A stretch of DNA of 64,000 nt, taken from Bin127 sp963555965. GTDB lineage: Bacteria > Chloroflexota > Dehalococcoidia > Lucifugimonadales > Lucifugimonadaceae. Shown in pieces: positions 18,548 to 27,475 of the stretch. Position 1 is the first letter of the stretch. Each line of letters opens with the position of its first letter. The position numbers and the translations under genes were made by a program. The DNA lies in assembly GCA_963555965.3 (NCBI GenBank), contig OY821634.1, positions 1,240,001 to 1,304,000 of the forward strand, read 5' to 3'. Under the pieces are notes generated by a model. The model was not told the origin of the DNA. It saw nothing but the letters and a program-made list of their open reading frames with translations, and made no database searches.

Positions 18548-18679
18548 GCCCGATCCGTTATCTCCGCCATCCCGGGCGCGACTGATCCAATAATCAGGTT
18601 CTTAGCCCTATCATCTGCTCCCACACACACGATGAAGTACCGACTAGCGTCATGCTGCCCATGCAACATGACTCGTTCC
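18548..18679 (-). pseudogene. Detached copy of the 3' end of the UGSC gene
   Basis: 132 bp about 95 percent identical (seven or so mismatches by eye) to 20487-20618, which encodes the last 43 or so residues of the UGSC-family protein. The translated fragment runs ERVMLHGQHD to EITDRAT before a stop, with only a GT-to-VA change near the end; most other differences are synonymous. It starts five bases after the stop codon of the lipoprotein gene, so that gene is bracketed by two direct copies of the UGSC gene end. There is no upstream coding sequence, hence a remnant. Confidence 0.85.
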
Positions 18680-18683
18680 CGTT

Positions 18684-20423
18684 TCACTTCAAATCGCTTG
18701 CGGCAATCTCGAAACTCCGCCTAAGTCGCTCCCACTTTTCCTCGAAACCTGGTTCGTCTGTGCACAAACTCATGTGCAGCGTCGCGCGGTGGAGAATATC
18801 CACATGGGTTATGACTGCGATTTGGTTTCGGATGTTAACTGGGCAGGTGTCTTGCGATTTGGTGCCGTGGTAGTCTGACGTGCCCCAATAGATCCCATCG
18901 ATTTCGATCTTCTCGGATGAACGCCGTGAGAATTCGTCCCAATCCATCTGGGGTGACTCGAAGTTTTGCTGCCAAGTACCAACGTATTCGTCGAATATTT
19001 GGCTTGCGACCGTGTAGTTGGTGAAGGGCAATTTCAATACCTCGATGCTGAAGGAACCGGTGACGTACCTTCCTGAAAGGTGTTTCCAAAGTATCGAATC
19101 GGGGTCGATTGCTGCTAACTGCCATCCCTTTGGGATTTCGATGGAGAACATGAGATCCGGGTCTACGTAGACATTGGCATTCGGAAACTCGTGAGTATCG
19201 TTGCTCGTTGCGTGCCAAGGGACAGGAATGCCCAACTGAGTGGTGTACTGAACGAAACCGTTAGTCGGGGTTTCATGAACATTGAGTTCGCCATAAACAT
19301 TCTCTAGGAACTCGAGCATATCGGGCAGCTTCTCTACCAATTCCCGTCGCGGGATTTCTGTATGCGCGTCGAAGTAAACGCTTGAGAACTCGGCGAAGAA
19401 CTCTTTTCGGTCAAGTATGATGTCGATTCCGAACCCTGGGTTAGCCTCGACTGCTGCTCGATACAAGGCGCCTAATTTCAGCAGCGTTTCGTGATCGAAG
19501 CATAGATTCATGATGCTGTGCGCGAATTCGTGGATCGCCACATCATACGGTCGATAGTCGGTCTCGCCCAATAGGGCACTTTCTGAAACGATAGTCGTCG
19601 GCCAGGATGGTATGGCTCCCCAACCAAGTAGATTCTCCAACGACCTTCCCCAAATATCCTCACCGACCCCAAACAACCTTGCCTGTCCCGGGGATAGACC
19701 CTTGAAATCCGGTATGTCCAGGTAGGTGTGCCCTTTCTGAAGCACTATAAAAACAGAATTCTGCCCTTCAATGCATTCTCTAATGTCTGCTCGGCCGTCT
19801 AACATCAAGTTCACCACCCGTGCCACCATCTGCAACGTTTCCGGTGACACGCGCCTCGCTGCTTTGATCGAAACACCTCGAATTTCTGCGAACTGCTTGT
19901 AATAGGGGTCTGAAGAGTCGTCGTACCGTATTTCGACGATCGGCGTCGGTGTAGGTGTTTGTGTTGGTGTTGGTGTTAACGTCGGGGTAATCGTGGGTGT
20001 CGGCGTCGACGTGATAGTCGGTATGGCAGTCGCAGTTGATGTTGGAGTTAAAGTAGCTGTCGCCGTGTAGGTTGCAGTGGCTGTAGACGTAGGCGTATTC
20101 GTCGGGGTTGGCGACGATGTCGCAGTGGGGGCTTGTGTAGGAGTAATGGTCGGCGATGCCGTGGGTGCAACAGTTGAGGTCGGTGTCGATGACGCCGTCG
20201 GCACCAATGCCAACGTAACAGTTGGCGACGCCCTGGGCGTAAGGGTCGAAGTCGGCGTCGGTGACGCTGTAGGGGTAGGCAGTTCAGTCGCGATAGCTGG
20301 CAATGGATCCATTGAATCCTCGGAGCAGGCAACCATCGAGAATCCCACCGCGGCAGCAAGCATCACAGAAACTGACGGTCTGGAAAACCCAAGACGGCGC
20401 AGAAGTTTCATCCCCCAGACCAT
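18684..20423 (-). CDS. PT-rich lipoprotein with an HExxH peptidase-like domain
   Basis: 579-aa predicted lipoprotein. The lipobox SMVAC is at about residues 29-33. Residues 45-160 are a low-complexity Thr/Pro/Ser/Ala linker that would span or stand off the envelope. From about 165 a globular domain contains HEFAHSIMN (about 288-296) and a downstream EFFAEFSSVYFD, matching the HExxH plus distal Glu ligands of a gluzincin metallopeptidase; the specific family is not recognised. The C-terminal 170 residues form a second domain with two cysteines. An ATG at 20423 or 20411 is possible and neither has a strong ribosome site. The gene is flanked by direct copies of the UGSC 3' end. Confidence 0.75.
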   Translation of the reverse strand: MVWGMKLLRRLGFSRPSVSVMLAAAVGFSMVACSEDSMDPLPAIATELPTPTASPTPTSTLTPRASPTVTLALVPTASSTPTSTVAPTASPTITPTQAPTATSSPTPTNTPTSTATATYTATATLTPTSTATAIPTITSTPTPTITPTLTPTPTQTPTPTPIVEIRYDDSSDPYYKQFAEIRGVSIKAARRVSPETLQMVARVVNLMLDGRADIRECIEGQNSVFIVLQKGHTYLDIPDFKGLSPGQARLFGVGEDIWGRSLENLLGWGAIPSWPTTIVSESALLGETDYRPYDVAIHEFAHSIMNLCFDHETLLKLGALYRAAVEANPGFGIDIILDRKEFFAEFSSVYFDAHTEIPRRELVEKLPDMLEFLENVYGELNVHETPTNGFVQYTTQLGIPVPWHATSNDTHEFPNANVYVDPDLMFSIEIPKGWQLAAIDPDSILWKHLSGRYVTGSFSIEVLKLPFTNYTVASQIFDEYVGTWQQNFESPQMDWDEFSRRSSEKIEIDGIYWGTSDYHGTKSQDTCPVNIRNQIAVITHVDILHRATLHMSLCTDEPGFEEKWERLRRSFEIAASDLK

Positions 20424-20482
20424 GATTTCAATCTGATTTGGTCAATTGTTAGTGAGAGTTCGCAGAAAACGATGATCGCGTT

Positions 20483-22150
20483 TTACGCCCGATCCGTTAT
20501 CTCCGCCATCCCGGGCGTGCCTGATCCGATGATCAAGTTCTTAGCCCTATCATCCGCTCCCACACACACGATGAAGTACCGACTAGCGTCATGCTGCCCA
20601 TGCAACATGACCCGTTCCTGCTCCCAAGGCGGAAGATCATACAGCCAACGCCACTCGTATCGCACCTTCTCCGGTACATTGAAGTGCGCTACCATCTCGC
20701 TCGCAGGTGCTTTTACGTGTTGGTGTAGAAACTCTTTGGCAGCGCTCTTGGTGTAGCCCGAAGCCGCTATCGGTCTGGCGTGAGCAGGCGCGAGCAGTAT
20801 CAAAGTCGCTCCGCCGGGAGATTCGTCGAGTTCTCCATGCAGATTCGCTATGTGCGCAGAGGAGTGCCCACACGATGCCGCGATAGACCTTAACAACCCA
20901 TCAGCAGTATCGACGCCTTGGTTCCCGTGATCGTGCTCACCTCCTGAAGGGAAGATCGACACTACGTTTTGGTCGGACCGGTAACCTTTCTCCACATGGA
21001 AGGGGTCCCACGGCGAATCTTCTTCGTTCTCAGCGATGCAGAAACTGAATTTCCGCGGCGTACCGATCGTGTCCATATCCAATACACCCGGATACCAGTG
21101 CCCACCATTCTTGAGCGTCAGCGTAAAGGCTCGACCAATCGTCACATTCACTTTCGACATCTTCCCCGGACCAAGCGTTGCTCGGCGATAGTTCAATCCG
21201 ATTTCATTTCGTATCGGGCCGTTGACAACAATCAGCGGAGCGCCCGCCGAAGTCGACATCAGCAAGCCGCGCACCTCGAACGGCTCCATGCTCGAAATCG
21301 CCTTGCACGCCGCTATTACCACCGGCAAATGCTCAGGCTCACAACCCGCCATTACACAGTTGACCGCGATCTTCTGCACCGTAACGATACCGTTCCCGGG
21401 CGGCAACGTGCAAACAACGTCTTCCGCGTCCAGTGTCGTGCCAGTGAGCATTCGCGCAACCTTCTCCTCGGTTGGCGGTATCAGCGGGAAACCGTCTCCC
21501 CAATCACGATCTAAGAAATCTCTGTTAAACGCGTCCAGCGCCTCAAACTGATCCTCGCCATTGAATTTGAAACGCTTCTCCTGCGCGTCACGCAACGCCT
21601 GATTTTCTATCTCCTCACCAGATATACCCTGCGTCAGCAAATCCATGACCTCATGCACAACCGGATCCGTCTGTTCGATCGCCTGTGCAGTCGTGATGTT
21701 GTTGTACACCAACGGCACCTCGACTCGCGGAATCGGTCCCATCCCAAACGCTTTCGCGCTTGCGTCAGCATCATATTGGAAACCATTCGAGAGAATCACC
21801 ACGGTCGGTACTCCCGCCTTCTCCAACTCAACCATGTCGTAGACAAGCCACGACGTGCAACTCCCTCAATCAGCCGTACAGCCAATCGCAACATCGATCT
21901 CCGAAATCGCCTTCGCACGTAACGGATCCGGAAACGGCAACGCTCCCGAATAGAACCTCACATCCACCGACGGTTCTGCCTGTTGGATCAATTCACCTGC
22001 CCGTTTCAGTGCATCATCCCCATGCGCTTTCCCGTTCCACATCAACCCAATCACCTTGTTCTTCAGACTCGAAGGACGAGGCGCGTATGGAAATGCACTC
22101 ACCTCCCCTCGCTGCGGTGAAACCGGATTCACAACTTCAAGCTGGTACAT
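20483..22150 (-). CDS. UGSC-family protein, likely selenoprotein with in-frame TGA
   Basis: Reads as one 555-codon gene if TGA at 21868-21866 is translated as selenocysteine. The first part (94 codons, MYQLEVVNP to AIGCTAD) ends at this TGA, the next codons in the same frame read GSCTSWLVYD, and the frame then runs open for 450 codons. The joined motif is U-G-S-C, the name-giving motif of the UGSC family, in which selenocysteine has been proposed. A hairpin sits 11 bases downstream of the TGA (21836-21854). The only start for the second half (ATG 21835) has no ribosome site, while ATG 22150 has GAGGT five bases upstream. The C-terminal 380 residues hold a second, unassigned domain. Function unknown; a redox role is inferred from U/Cys. 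Confidence 0.88.
21836..21854 (-). promoter_or_regulatory. Candidate bacterial SECIS hairpin
   Basis: Beginning 11 nt after the in-frame TGA, the transcript can fold a 7-bp stem GUCGUGG/CUACGAC (one G-U pair) with a five-base loop CUUGU. Two further pairs form below one mismatch. From memory, the E. coli fdhF SECIS upper stem-loop has a similar 11-nt spacing and a small loop containing G. The match is structural, by eye; binding by SelB is an inference. Confidence 0.65.
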
Positions 22151-22442
22151 GCTGACCTCGATACATCGTGGTTACAGGTGAATCTTGCAAGACTCGAACC
22201 CTAATCTTAGCCCTGTAGGCACGTTTAGGATATACCGCATAAAGTACATATTCATTGCGGAATCGCGCCATTGAACCGATGAATCAATACGTTTTTCATA
22301 AACAAGGCGGAAATCCGCGAACTATTGAAGTAACATCGTTCCATACCTATTGGTTGGGGTCGTGTCCGGCTCCCGCAGTTGGGCGCGGCATGAAAAGCGT
22401 ATTGCTCGAACAGCGCCAACCGTAAACACAAGGAGCGTCGAG

Positions 22443-24548
22443 ATGAAACTATTCACTAGGCATCGCAGAATCAGCGTATCTCTGCTGACCGCGATTGCCG
22501 TAGCTGTAACCGCGGTCTTCATTGCATGTGGCGAAACCGTCGTCGAGACCGTCGTCGTTGAACGCGAGGTCGTTGTCGAACGCGAAATCGCAATACCACA
22601 GACCGTCGTCGTTGAAAAGGTCGTCGAAGGAGAAACCGTCGTTCAGACCGTCGTCGTCGAGAAAGAGGTTGTCGTCGAAGGCCAGACCGTCGTCCAGACC
22701 GTCGTCGTCGAGAAAGAGGTCTTGGTAGAAGGCGAGACTGTTGTCCAGACCGTCGTCGTCGAGAAAGAACGAGTTGTCGAAGGCCAGACCGTCGTCCAGA
22801 CCGTCGTCGTTGAGAAAGAGGTCATCGTCGAAAAAGAGACCGTTGTCGAAAAAGAGAAAATTGTCGAGGTTGAGAAGCCTGTCGTTCAGACAGTTGTCGT
22901 TGAGCGTGAAGTCGAGGCCCCTCAGAGATCCGGCGGCGAAGTAGTAGTCGGAACAGTTTACGTGCCACCGCCTCTATACCTGCCATCAGCGCAACCGTCG
23001 CCAGAGTACTGGAAGGTTCACGCCTGGGGCATAACGGAGACTTTGCTCCGCACGAACCGCGACGGACCGCCACCGGGGCACGGCACTCCCGGGACAAGTG
23101 GCCTGGGCACTTCGTGGAGCGTTGACGGAGACAAGCTGACCTTCACCGTTCGTGAAGGCGCTACCTTTAGCGGCATGGGTCAAGAGTGGGGTCCATTGAC
23201 GGCTCACGACGTCGTGTTCTCATTCACGGACGCCGGCAAGGAAGGAAGTCGAGCAGCTCGTGCGGGATCGTTTAACGACGCCAGTGGCAGAGGTATCTGG
23301 GGTTGTGCAACGATTGACGACTACACATTCTCGTGCGATCACAATCCAGCACAGTTAAGCCCTGAGTTCTTCTACCATATCTCCAACGAGAACGGTCTCG
23401 TCTCGATCAGTAGCAAGAACGTCTACGACACGCTGGGTGAAGAACAGGCGATCCTGACGCCTCACGGTAGCGGACCTTGGGAAGTCACCAAACAGGTCGG
23501 TAACGATGAAATGGTTGCCCGAGCCAAACTCGACCACTGGCGCTCGCCGCCGCTCGCCGACTCGCTCCGGATTATCGAAATCCGAGAAGCCTCCCAAGCC
23601 GCGGCAGCCCTCATCACTGGTGAAATCGACATCGCTCAGATACCGAACTCGCTTGTCATCGACACCGAGAACAGATCGCGCGGCCGACGCGTTCAGATCA
23701 CTGGTGGTTTGCCGCAGAGCATCTACTTCGGCGGAAACTTCTGGACTGACCAAAACTATCAAAACGACAATGCGATCCCGCCGCGCGAAGGTCACAAACC
23801 CGACGACGATCACCCATGGATCGGCACCGGTCCGGACGACCAGAATGCCAACACCGTTCGCAAGGCGTTGTCATACGCGTTGAACCGGGAAGTGATCAAC
23901 GCTACCATCCTGGGCGGTTTGGGCCGCGCATTCTACACGGAGGTTGGGTACGAGCCTGACACTCCTTGGTGGCAGGATCACTGGCTCAACGAATACAACC
24001 CTGAAATGGCGAGGCAAATGCTGAATGATGCGGGATATCCCGATGGTTTCTCGATGGGCTTCTGGGTACCACCTGACAGTCCATTCGTGAATCCCGAGGT
24101 TGGCATCGCAGTCGCCGGACAATGGCGTGATGTCGGTATCGACGTCCAGATCACCTCTGAGGCGTACTCCGCAAGACGACCCAAGTTAGTCGAACGTACG
24201 ATGGAAATTCCTTGGATCTTCGTGAACCAAGGCTCTCCACCATTCACCGGAGCGAAGTACAACAGATACAACTCAAATCCAGGCTGGAATTCCGGTATCG
24301 AACTCCCTTACGACATCATGAAGGATTGGGATTCGAGGTACAGCGGGCTGAACGCCGAAGCCGATGCGGAGGCGATCTACGCGCTCAACACGGAGATCGA
24401 GAACTTCTTGCAAGAAACTGCGGTTTCCTTTGGAGTGGTCGAATTGGTCAAATGGTGGGTTAGCGGACCTGACATCCTCAAGTGGGACGCGTACAGGCAC
24501 AACGAAAACGCACCGAACTCGTTTGACCGTATTCTGCTAGATCAGTAG
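22443..24548 (+). CDS. Peptide/nickel-type ABC substrate-binding lipoprotein with a VVVEKEV repeat
   Basis: Family-5 extracellular solute-binding protein, about 701 aa, with lipobox AVFIAC (cysteine at about residue 24). A 125-residue stalk follows in which VVVEKEV and GQTVVQT units alternate in near-exact copies, a pattern I associate with Chloroflexota binding proteins. The globular SBP_bac_5 domain runs from about 165 to the end, with LTFTVREGATFS, LTAHDVVFSF and VRKALSYALNREVIN typical of oligopeptide binders. The ATG at 22443 is supported by AAGGAG seven bases upstream. It leads an operon with dppB- and dppC-like permease genes. The ligand is unknown. Confidence 0.92.
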   Translation: MKLFTRHRRISVSLLTAIAVAVTAVFIACGETVVETVVVEREVVVEREIAIPQTVVVEKVVEGETVVQTVVVEKEVVVEGQTVVQTVVVEKEVLVEGETVVQTVVVEKERVVEGQTVVQTVVVEKEVIVEKETVVEKEKIVEVEKPVVQTVVVEREVEAPQRSGGEVVVGTVYVPPPLYLPSAQPSPEYWKVHAWGITETLLRTNRDGPPPGHGTPGTSGLGTSWSVDGDKLTFTVREGATFSGMGQEWGPLTAHDVVFSFTDAGKEGSRAARAGSFNDASGRGIWGCATIDDYTFSCDHNPAQLSPEFFYHISNENGLVSISSKNVYDTLGEEQAILTPHGSGPWEVTKQVGNDEMVARAKLDHWRSPPLADSLRIIEIREASQAAAALITGEIDIAQIPNSLVIDTENRSRGRRVQITGGLPQSIYFGGNFWTDQNYQNDNAIPPREGHKPDDDHPWIGTGPDDQNANTVRKALSYALNREVINATILGGLGRAFYTEVGYEPDTPWWQDHWLNEYNPEMARQMLNDAGYPDGFSMGFWVPPDSPFVNPEVGIAVAGQWRDVGIDVQITSEAYSARRPKLVERTMEIPWIFVNQGSPPFTGAKYNRYNSNPGWNSGIELPYDIMKDWDSRYSGLNAEADAEAIYALNTEIENFLQETAVSFGVVELVKWWVSGPDILKWDAYRHNENAPNSFDRILLDQ
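22540..22915 (+). repeat. Tandem in-frame DNA repeat coding the VVVEKEV stalk
   Basis: Units rich in GTCGTC, GAGACCGTCGTC and GAGAAAGAGGT repeat with a period of about 60 bases, each encoding roughly 20 residues of the type TVVQT-VVVEKE-VVVEG. Copies are nearly identical at the DNA level, suggesting recent slippage or homogenisation. Repeat number is probably variable between strains. Confidence 0.85.
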
Positions 24549-24569
24549 ACCGTAACCGCAACTAGCTCT

Positions 24570-24623
24570 AACTCCACCTCGCTCGGCACGCCCGTCTTCT
24601 GAGGCATCGGGTGAGGTGGAGTT
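24570..24623. terminator. Hairpin between binding-protein and permease genes
   Basis: Perfect 11-bp inverted repeat AACTCCACCTC/GAGGTGGAGTT with a 32-base loop, 21 bp after the binding-protein stop. There is no T-run. In ABC operons such a structure can stabilise the upstream mRNA or attenuate the downstream permease genes, giving more binding protein than permease. Confidence 0.55.
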
Positions 24624-24698
24624 CACAACACATCGCTGGTCGAGTCAACCATTGAATTGGCAAAACAAGCGCCGTCCCATGCAATGGGCCACTAGCCA

Positions 24699-25616
24699 AT
24701 GAAAGTTTTCCTCGCAAGAAGACTTGTCTACAGCGTCGTGCTAGTGTTGGCGACGACCGTATTCGTGTTCGTGATGTCACGTCAGTCGGGCGACCCCCGT
24801 CATCTCTTCATGAGTGAACAGAGTACGCAAGAGGAGTGGGATGCGTGGGGTGTGGAATTGGGGTTGGACAAACCCTTGTATTTGCAGTACATCATATGGC
24901 TCGGAAACGCGTTGACTGGAGACTTCGGAGAGTCGATCCGACAACGTCGACCAGCATTGGATGTAGTCATCGAGCGGATACCCGCCACTGCAGAACTGGC
25001 CTTGGGTTCATTCCTTTTCTCCGTAGTCACCGGCATCCCATTAGGAGTCCTTTCGGCCCTGAAACGAGGTTCCTTGCTCGACTACATTGGCCGCACGTTT
25101 GCTTTGATCGGTCAAGCAGCGCCTGTGTTCTGGCTCGGAATCGTTTTGGTGCTGATATTCAGCGTTAACTTAGGTTGGTTCCCGGTAGCCCGTCGCGGCG
25201 GATGGGAACACTACATCCTGCCTTCGGTAACTCTCGGTTGGCTATTTGCCTCGAGTTTCTTGAGACTTACCCGTTCCGCCATGCTCGAAGTTCTCGACTC
25301 TGAGTTCATCAAGTTCGCACGCGCGAAAGGAGTCAAAGACTCCCGTGTCATCTGGAAACACGCCTTCCGCAACGCCTTGCTTCCATCACTTACATATGCA
25401 GGTCTCCTACTGGCGGGCCTAATTACGGGCGCGGTAATTACTGAAACAATCTTCTCTTGGCCCGGTTTGGGCAGTTTGGCCGTAACCTCAGTCCTGCAAC
25501 TCGATTTCCCGGTGCTCACCGCTGTGGTATTCGTCATCACGTTAGCGTACGCAGGGATGAGTGTCATAGTCGATTTCACATATGCGCTTGCGGACCCACG
25601 GATCAGGTTGGAGTGA
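24699..25616 (+). CDS. Peptide-type ABC permease, DppB family
   Basis: 305-aa inner-membrane permease with the DppB N-terminus (a first helix, then LTGDFGESIRQRRP as the extracytoplasmic segment) and five to six further helices. The EAA motif that docks the ATPase is visible as FIKFARAKGVKDSRVIWKH (about residues 205-223). It begins at ATG 24699 and ends four bases before the DppC-like gene starts, so the two permeases are coupled. It pairs with the binding protein upstream. Confidence 0.93.
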   Translation: MKVFLARRLVYSVVLVLATTVFVFVMSRQSGDPRHLFMSEQSTQEEWDAWGVELGLDKPLYLQYIIWLGNALTGDFGESIRQRRPALDVVIERIPATAELALGSFLFSVVTGIPLGVLSALKRGSLLDYIGRTFALIGQAAPVFWLGIVLVLIFSVNLGWFPVARRGGWEHYILPSVTLGWLFASSFLRLTRSAMLEVLDSEFIKFARAKGVKDSRVIWKHAFRNALLPSLTYAGLLLAGLITGAVITETIFSWPGLGSLAVTSVLQLDFPVLTAVVFVITLAYAGMSVIVDFTYALADPRIRLE

Positions 25617-25620
25617 CGTC

Positions 25621-26544
25621 ATGAACACAGCCTCCAACACCGCTGGCGACACTACTGCCGTTCAAGTTGTTCAACCTAGCGACTCCTCGCCCTTCATCAA
25701 CCGCTGGATTCGGCGTATCCGGTATTGGCCCGTTGTTCCCATCATCATTATTTCCGCTTTACTGATCGCGGCCATCTTCGCCGATCAACTTACTTCCTAC
25801 GACCCTGAAAAAGACGACCTGATTTCGCGGAACATTCCTCCCATTTGGCAGGAAGGCGGTGATCCTGATCATCTTCTTGGGACTGATCCGCTAGGCCGAG
25901 ACATGCTTACTCGCATCATCCACGGCGCACGGATCTCACTGCTCATCGCCGCCATAGTGCTCTCGATCGGCACCGCAATAGGTTTGTTGGTAGGACTAGT
26001 AGCTGGTTACCTAGGTGGCACACTTGATGAGATATTGATGCGGATCGTTGACTTCACATTCGCGGTGCCATTCATCTTGGTCGCCCTCGTGACCGTTATC
26101 GTCTACGGGCAATCATTCACTTTGGTCATCGTATTGCTCACGATATTCAGCTGGAATGGAGTTGCTCGTCAAGCGCGCGCCGAAACCTTGAGCCTCAAGA
26201 CTAGGGACTATGTCGCTGCTTCATTAGTCGCAGGCGCTAGTATCTGGCGCATTATGTACCGACACGTAATGCCGGGCCTCATCAACACCGTCATCGTGGT
26301 GACTACCCTGAGACTCGGTTCCCTCATCCTCACTGAAGCCTCCCTGTCTTTCCTCGGCGTCGGCATCCCGCCACCCACACCGGCATGGGGCGTGATGGTT
26401 GCCGAGGGGCGCAACTACATCTACACCGAGTGGTGGATATCCTTCTTCCCCGGACTGGCCATCATGCTCACGGTACTAGCATTCAACTTCTTAGGCGATT
26501 GGTTCCGAGATCGCTTCGACCCGCGCCTTCGACAACTCGATTGA
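25621..26544 (+). CDS. Peptide-type ABC permease, DppC family
   Basis: About 307-aa DppC-type permease with the characteristic N-terminal helix, the short HLLGTDPLGRDMLTRIIHGA motif (about residues 90-109) and EAA loop KTRDYVAASLVAGASIWRIM. The ATG at 25621 follows the DppB stop by four bases; a longer in-frame start at 25582 overlaps DppB and is less likely. No ATP-binding dppD/dppF genes follow; the next gene is a dehydrogenase, so the ATPases must be supplied from elsewhere. Confidence 0.93.
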   Translation: MNTASNTAGDTTAVQVVQPSDSSPFINRWIRRIRYWPVVPIIIISALLIAAIFADQLTSYDPEKDDLISRNIPPIWQEGGDPDHLLGTDPLGRDMLTRIIHGARISLLIAAIVLSIGTAIGLLVGLVAGYLGGTLDEILMRIVDFTFAVPFILVALVTVIVYGQSFTLVIVLLTIFSWNGVARQARAETLSLKTRDYVAASLVAGASIWRIMYRHVMPGLINTVIVVTTLRLGSLILTEASLSFLGVGIPPPTPAWGVMVAEGRNYIYTEWWISFFPGLAIMLTVLAFNFLGDWFRDRFDPRLRQLD

Positions 26545-26567
26545 CCCAAAAACAGAAAGACGACAAA

Positions 26568-27467
26568 ATGAAAATCGCATGGATCGGCATCGGACACATG
26601 GGCAAACCGATGGCCAAACACATGATGACCGCGGCCGAAGAGTTCACCGTCCATGACCTCAATCCCCAAGCCGCTACCGACATGCTGGAAGATGGTGCGA
26701 ACTGGGCCGATACACCTGCCGAGGCGGCAGCGGGAAAAGACTTGGTTGTTACGTGCCTGCCTATGCCGCAACACGTCGACGCGGTGAGTTTCGGAGACGA
26801 CGGAATATCCGAAGGAGTCGATGATGGCGCTATCGTGATTGATTGCACCTCGAACTCGCTCGACATGGTTCGATCTCTGCATGAGCGATACGCCAGTCGA
26901 GGCATCACATTCCTAGACACCCCTGTAAGCGGCGGAGTAGTCGGAGCTATGGAACGTGACCTTGCCGTCTATGTAGGAGGCGACCACGACTCGTACCAAG
27001 CCATAAAACCGTCCCTCGATGCTATGGGCGATAAGGTCCAGTACTGCGGCGACATCGGAACTGGCACGATCTGCAAACAGATGAATCAACTGTTCGGCGC
27101 CATAGTCGGCATGGCGCGCATGGAAGTGATAACCGCCGGGGTCAAAGCAGGCGTGGAACTAGATGTCCTCGTGAAAGCCATCCACGAAGGCTCCGGCGGC
27201 AAGCGTCGACCCTTCGACGGTTTCGATCGCCCGCCCGATGACGATTACGAAGATACCGAACTATCCTTCTACTTGGAACTAGGCGCAAAAGACGTCCGCC
27301 TTGCCAACGAGATCGGACGGTCGCTAAGAGTTCCGCAACCGCTCGCCAATCTGACCGAAGCGCGGCTCATCGAAGCCCTCAACCGCGGATGGGGCAAGAA
27401 ACGCAACGAAGTTGTCGGCGAAATCCAACAGCAAATCTCAAACGTCGACCTCAAAGTAGACGGCTGA
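26568..27467 (+). CDS. 3-hydroxyisobutyrate dehydrogenase-like NAD(P)-dependent enzyme
   Basis: About 299-aa beta-hydroxyacid dehydrogenase. The Rossmann motif WIGIGHMGKPMAKHM is at the N-terminus, the substrate-binding DTPVSGGVVGA at about residues 115-125, and the catalytic-lysine region CKQMNQL at about 166-172, where lysine is the general base. The linker helix and C-terminal all-helical domain are complete. The likely substrates are small beta-hydroxyacids such as tartronate semialdehyde or 3-hydroxyisobutyrate. The ATG at 26568 lies 23 bp after the permease gene; a longer in-frame extension inside dppC is not credible. Confidence 0.92.
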   Translation: MKIAWIGIGHMGKPMAKHMMTAAEEFTVHDLNPQAATDMLEDGANWADTPAEAAAGKDLVVTCLPMPQHVDAVSFGDDGISEGVDDGAIVIDCTSNSLDMVRSLHERYASRGITFLDTPVSGGVVGAMERDLAVYVGGDHDSYQAIKPSLDAMGDKVQYCGDIGTGTICKQMNQLFGAIVGMARMEVITAGVKAGVELDVLVKAIHEGSGGKRRPFDGFDRPPDDDYEDTELSFYLELGAKDVRLANEIGRSLRVPQPLANLTEARLIEALNRGWGKKRNEVVGEIQQQISNVDLKVDG

Positions 27468-27475
27468 ACCCGCCA

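Noticed and set aside
21835..21869. Sequencing error or pseudogene explaining the TGA in the UGSC gene
   Set aside because: The frame is uninterrupted on both sides, the substitution falls precisely on the family's U position, and the hairpin downstream fits a SECIS. A sequencing error cannot be excluded without reads.
22184..22200. Possible tRNA T-loop (CTCGAACCC)
   Set aside because: No acceptor stem, anticodon arm or CCA end can be folded around it; no tRNA was found anywhere in the window.
22643..22825. Repetitive minus-strand frame rich in TTTVW repeats
   Set aside because: It is the complement of the GTCGTC-type DNA repeat of the binding-protein stalk.
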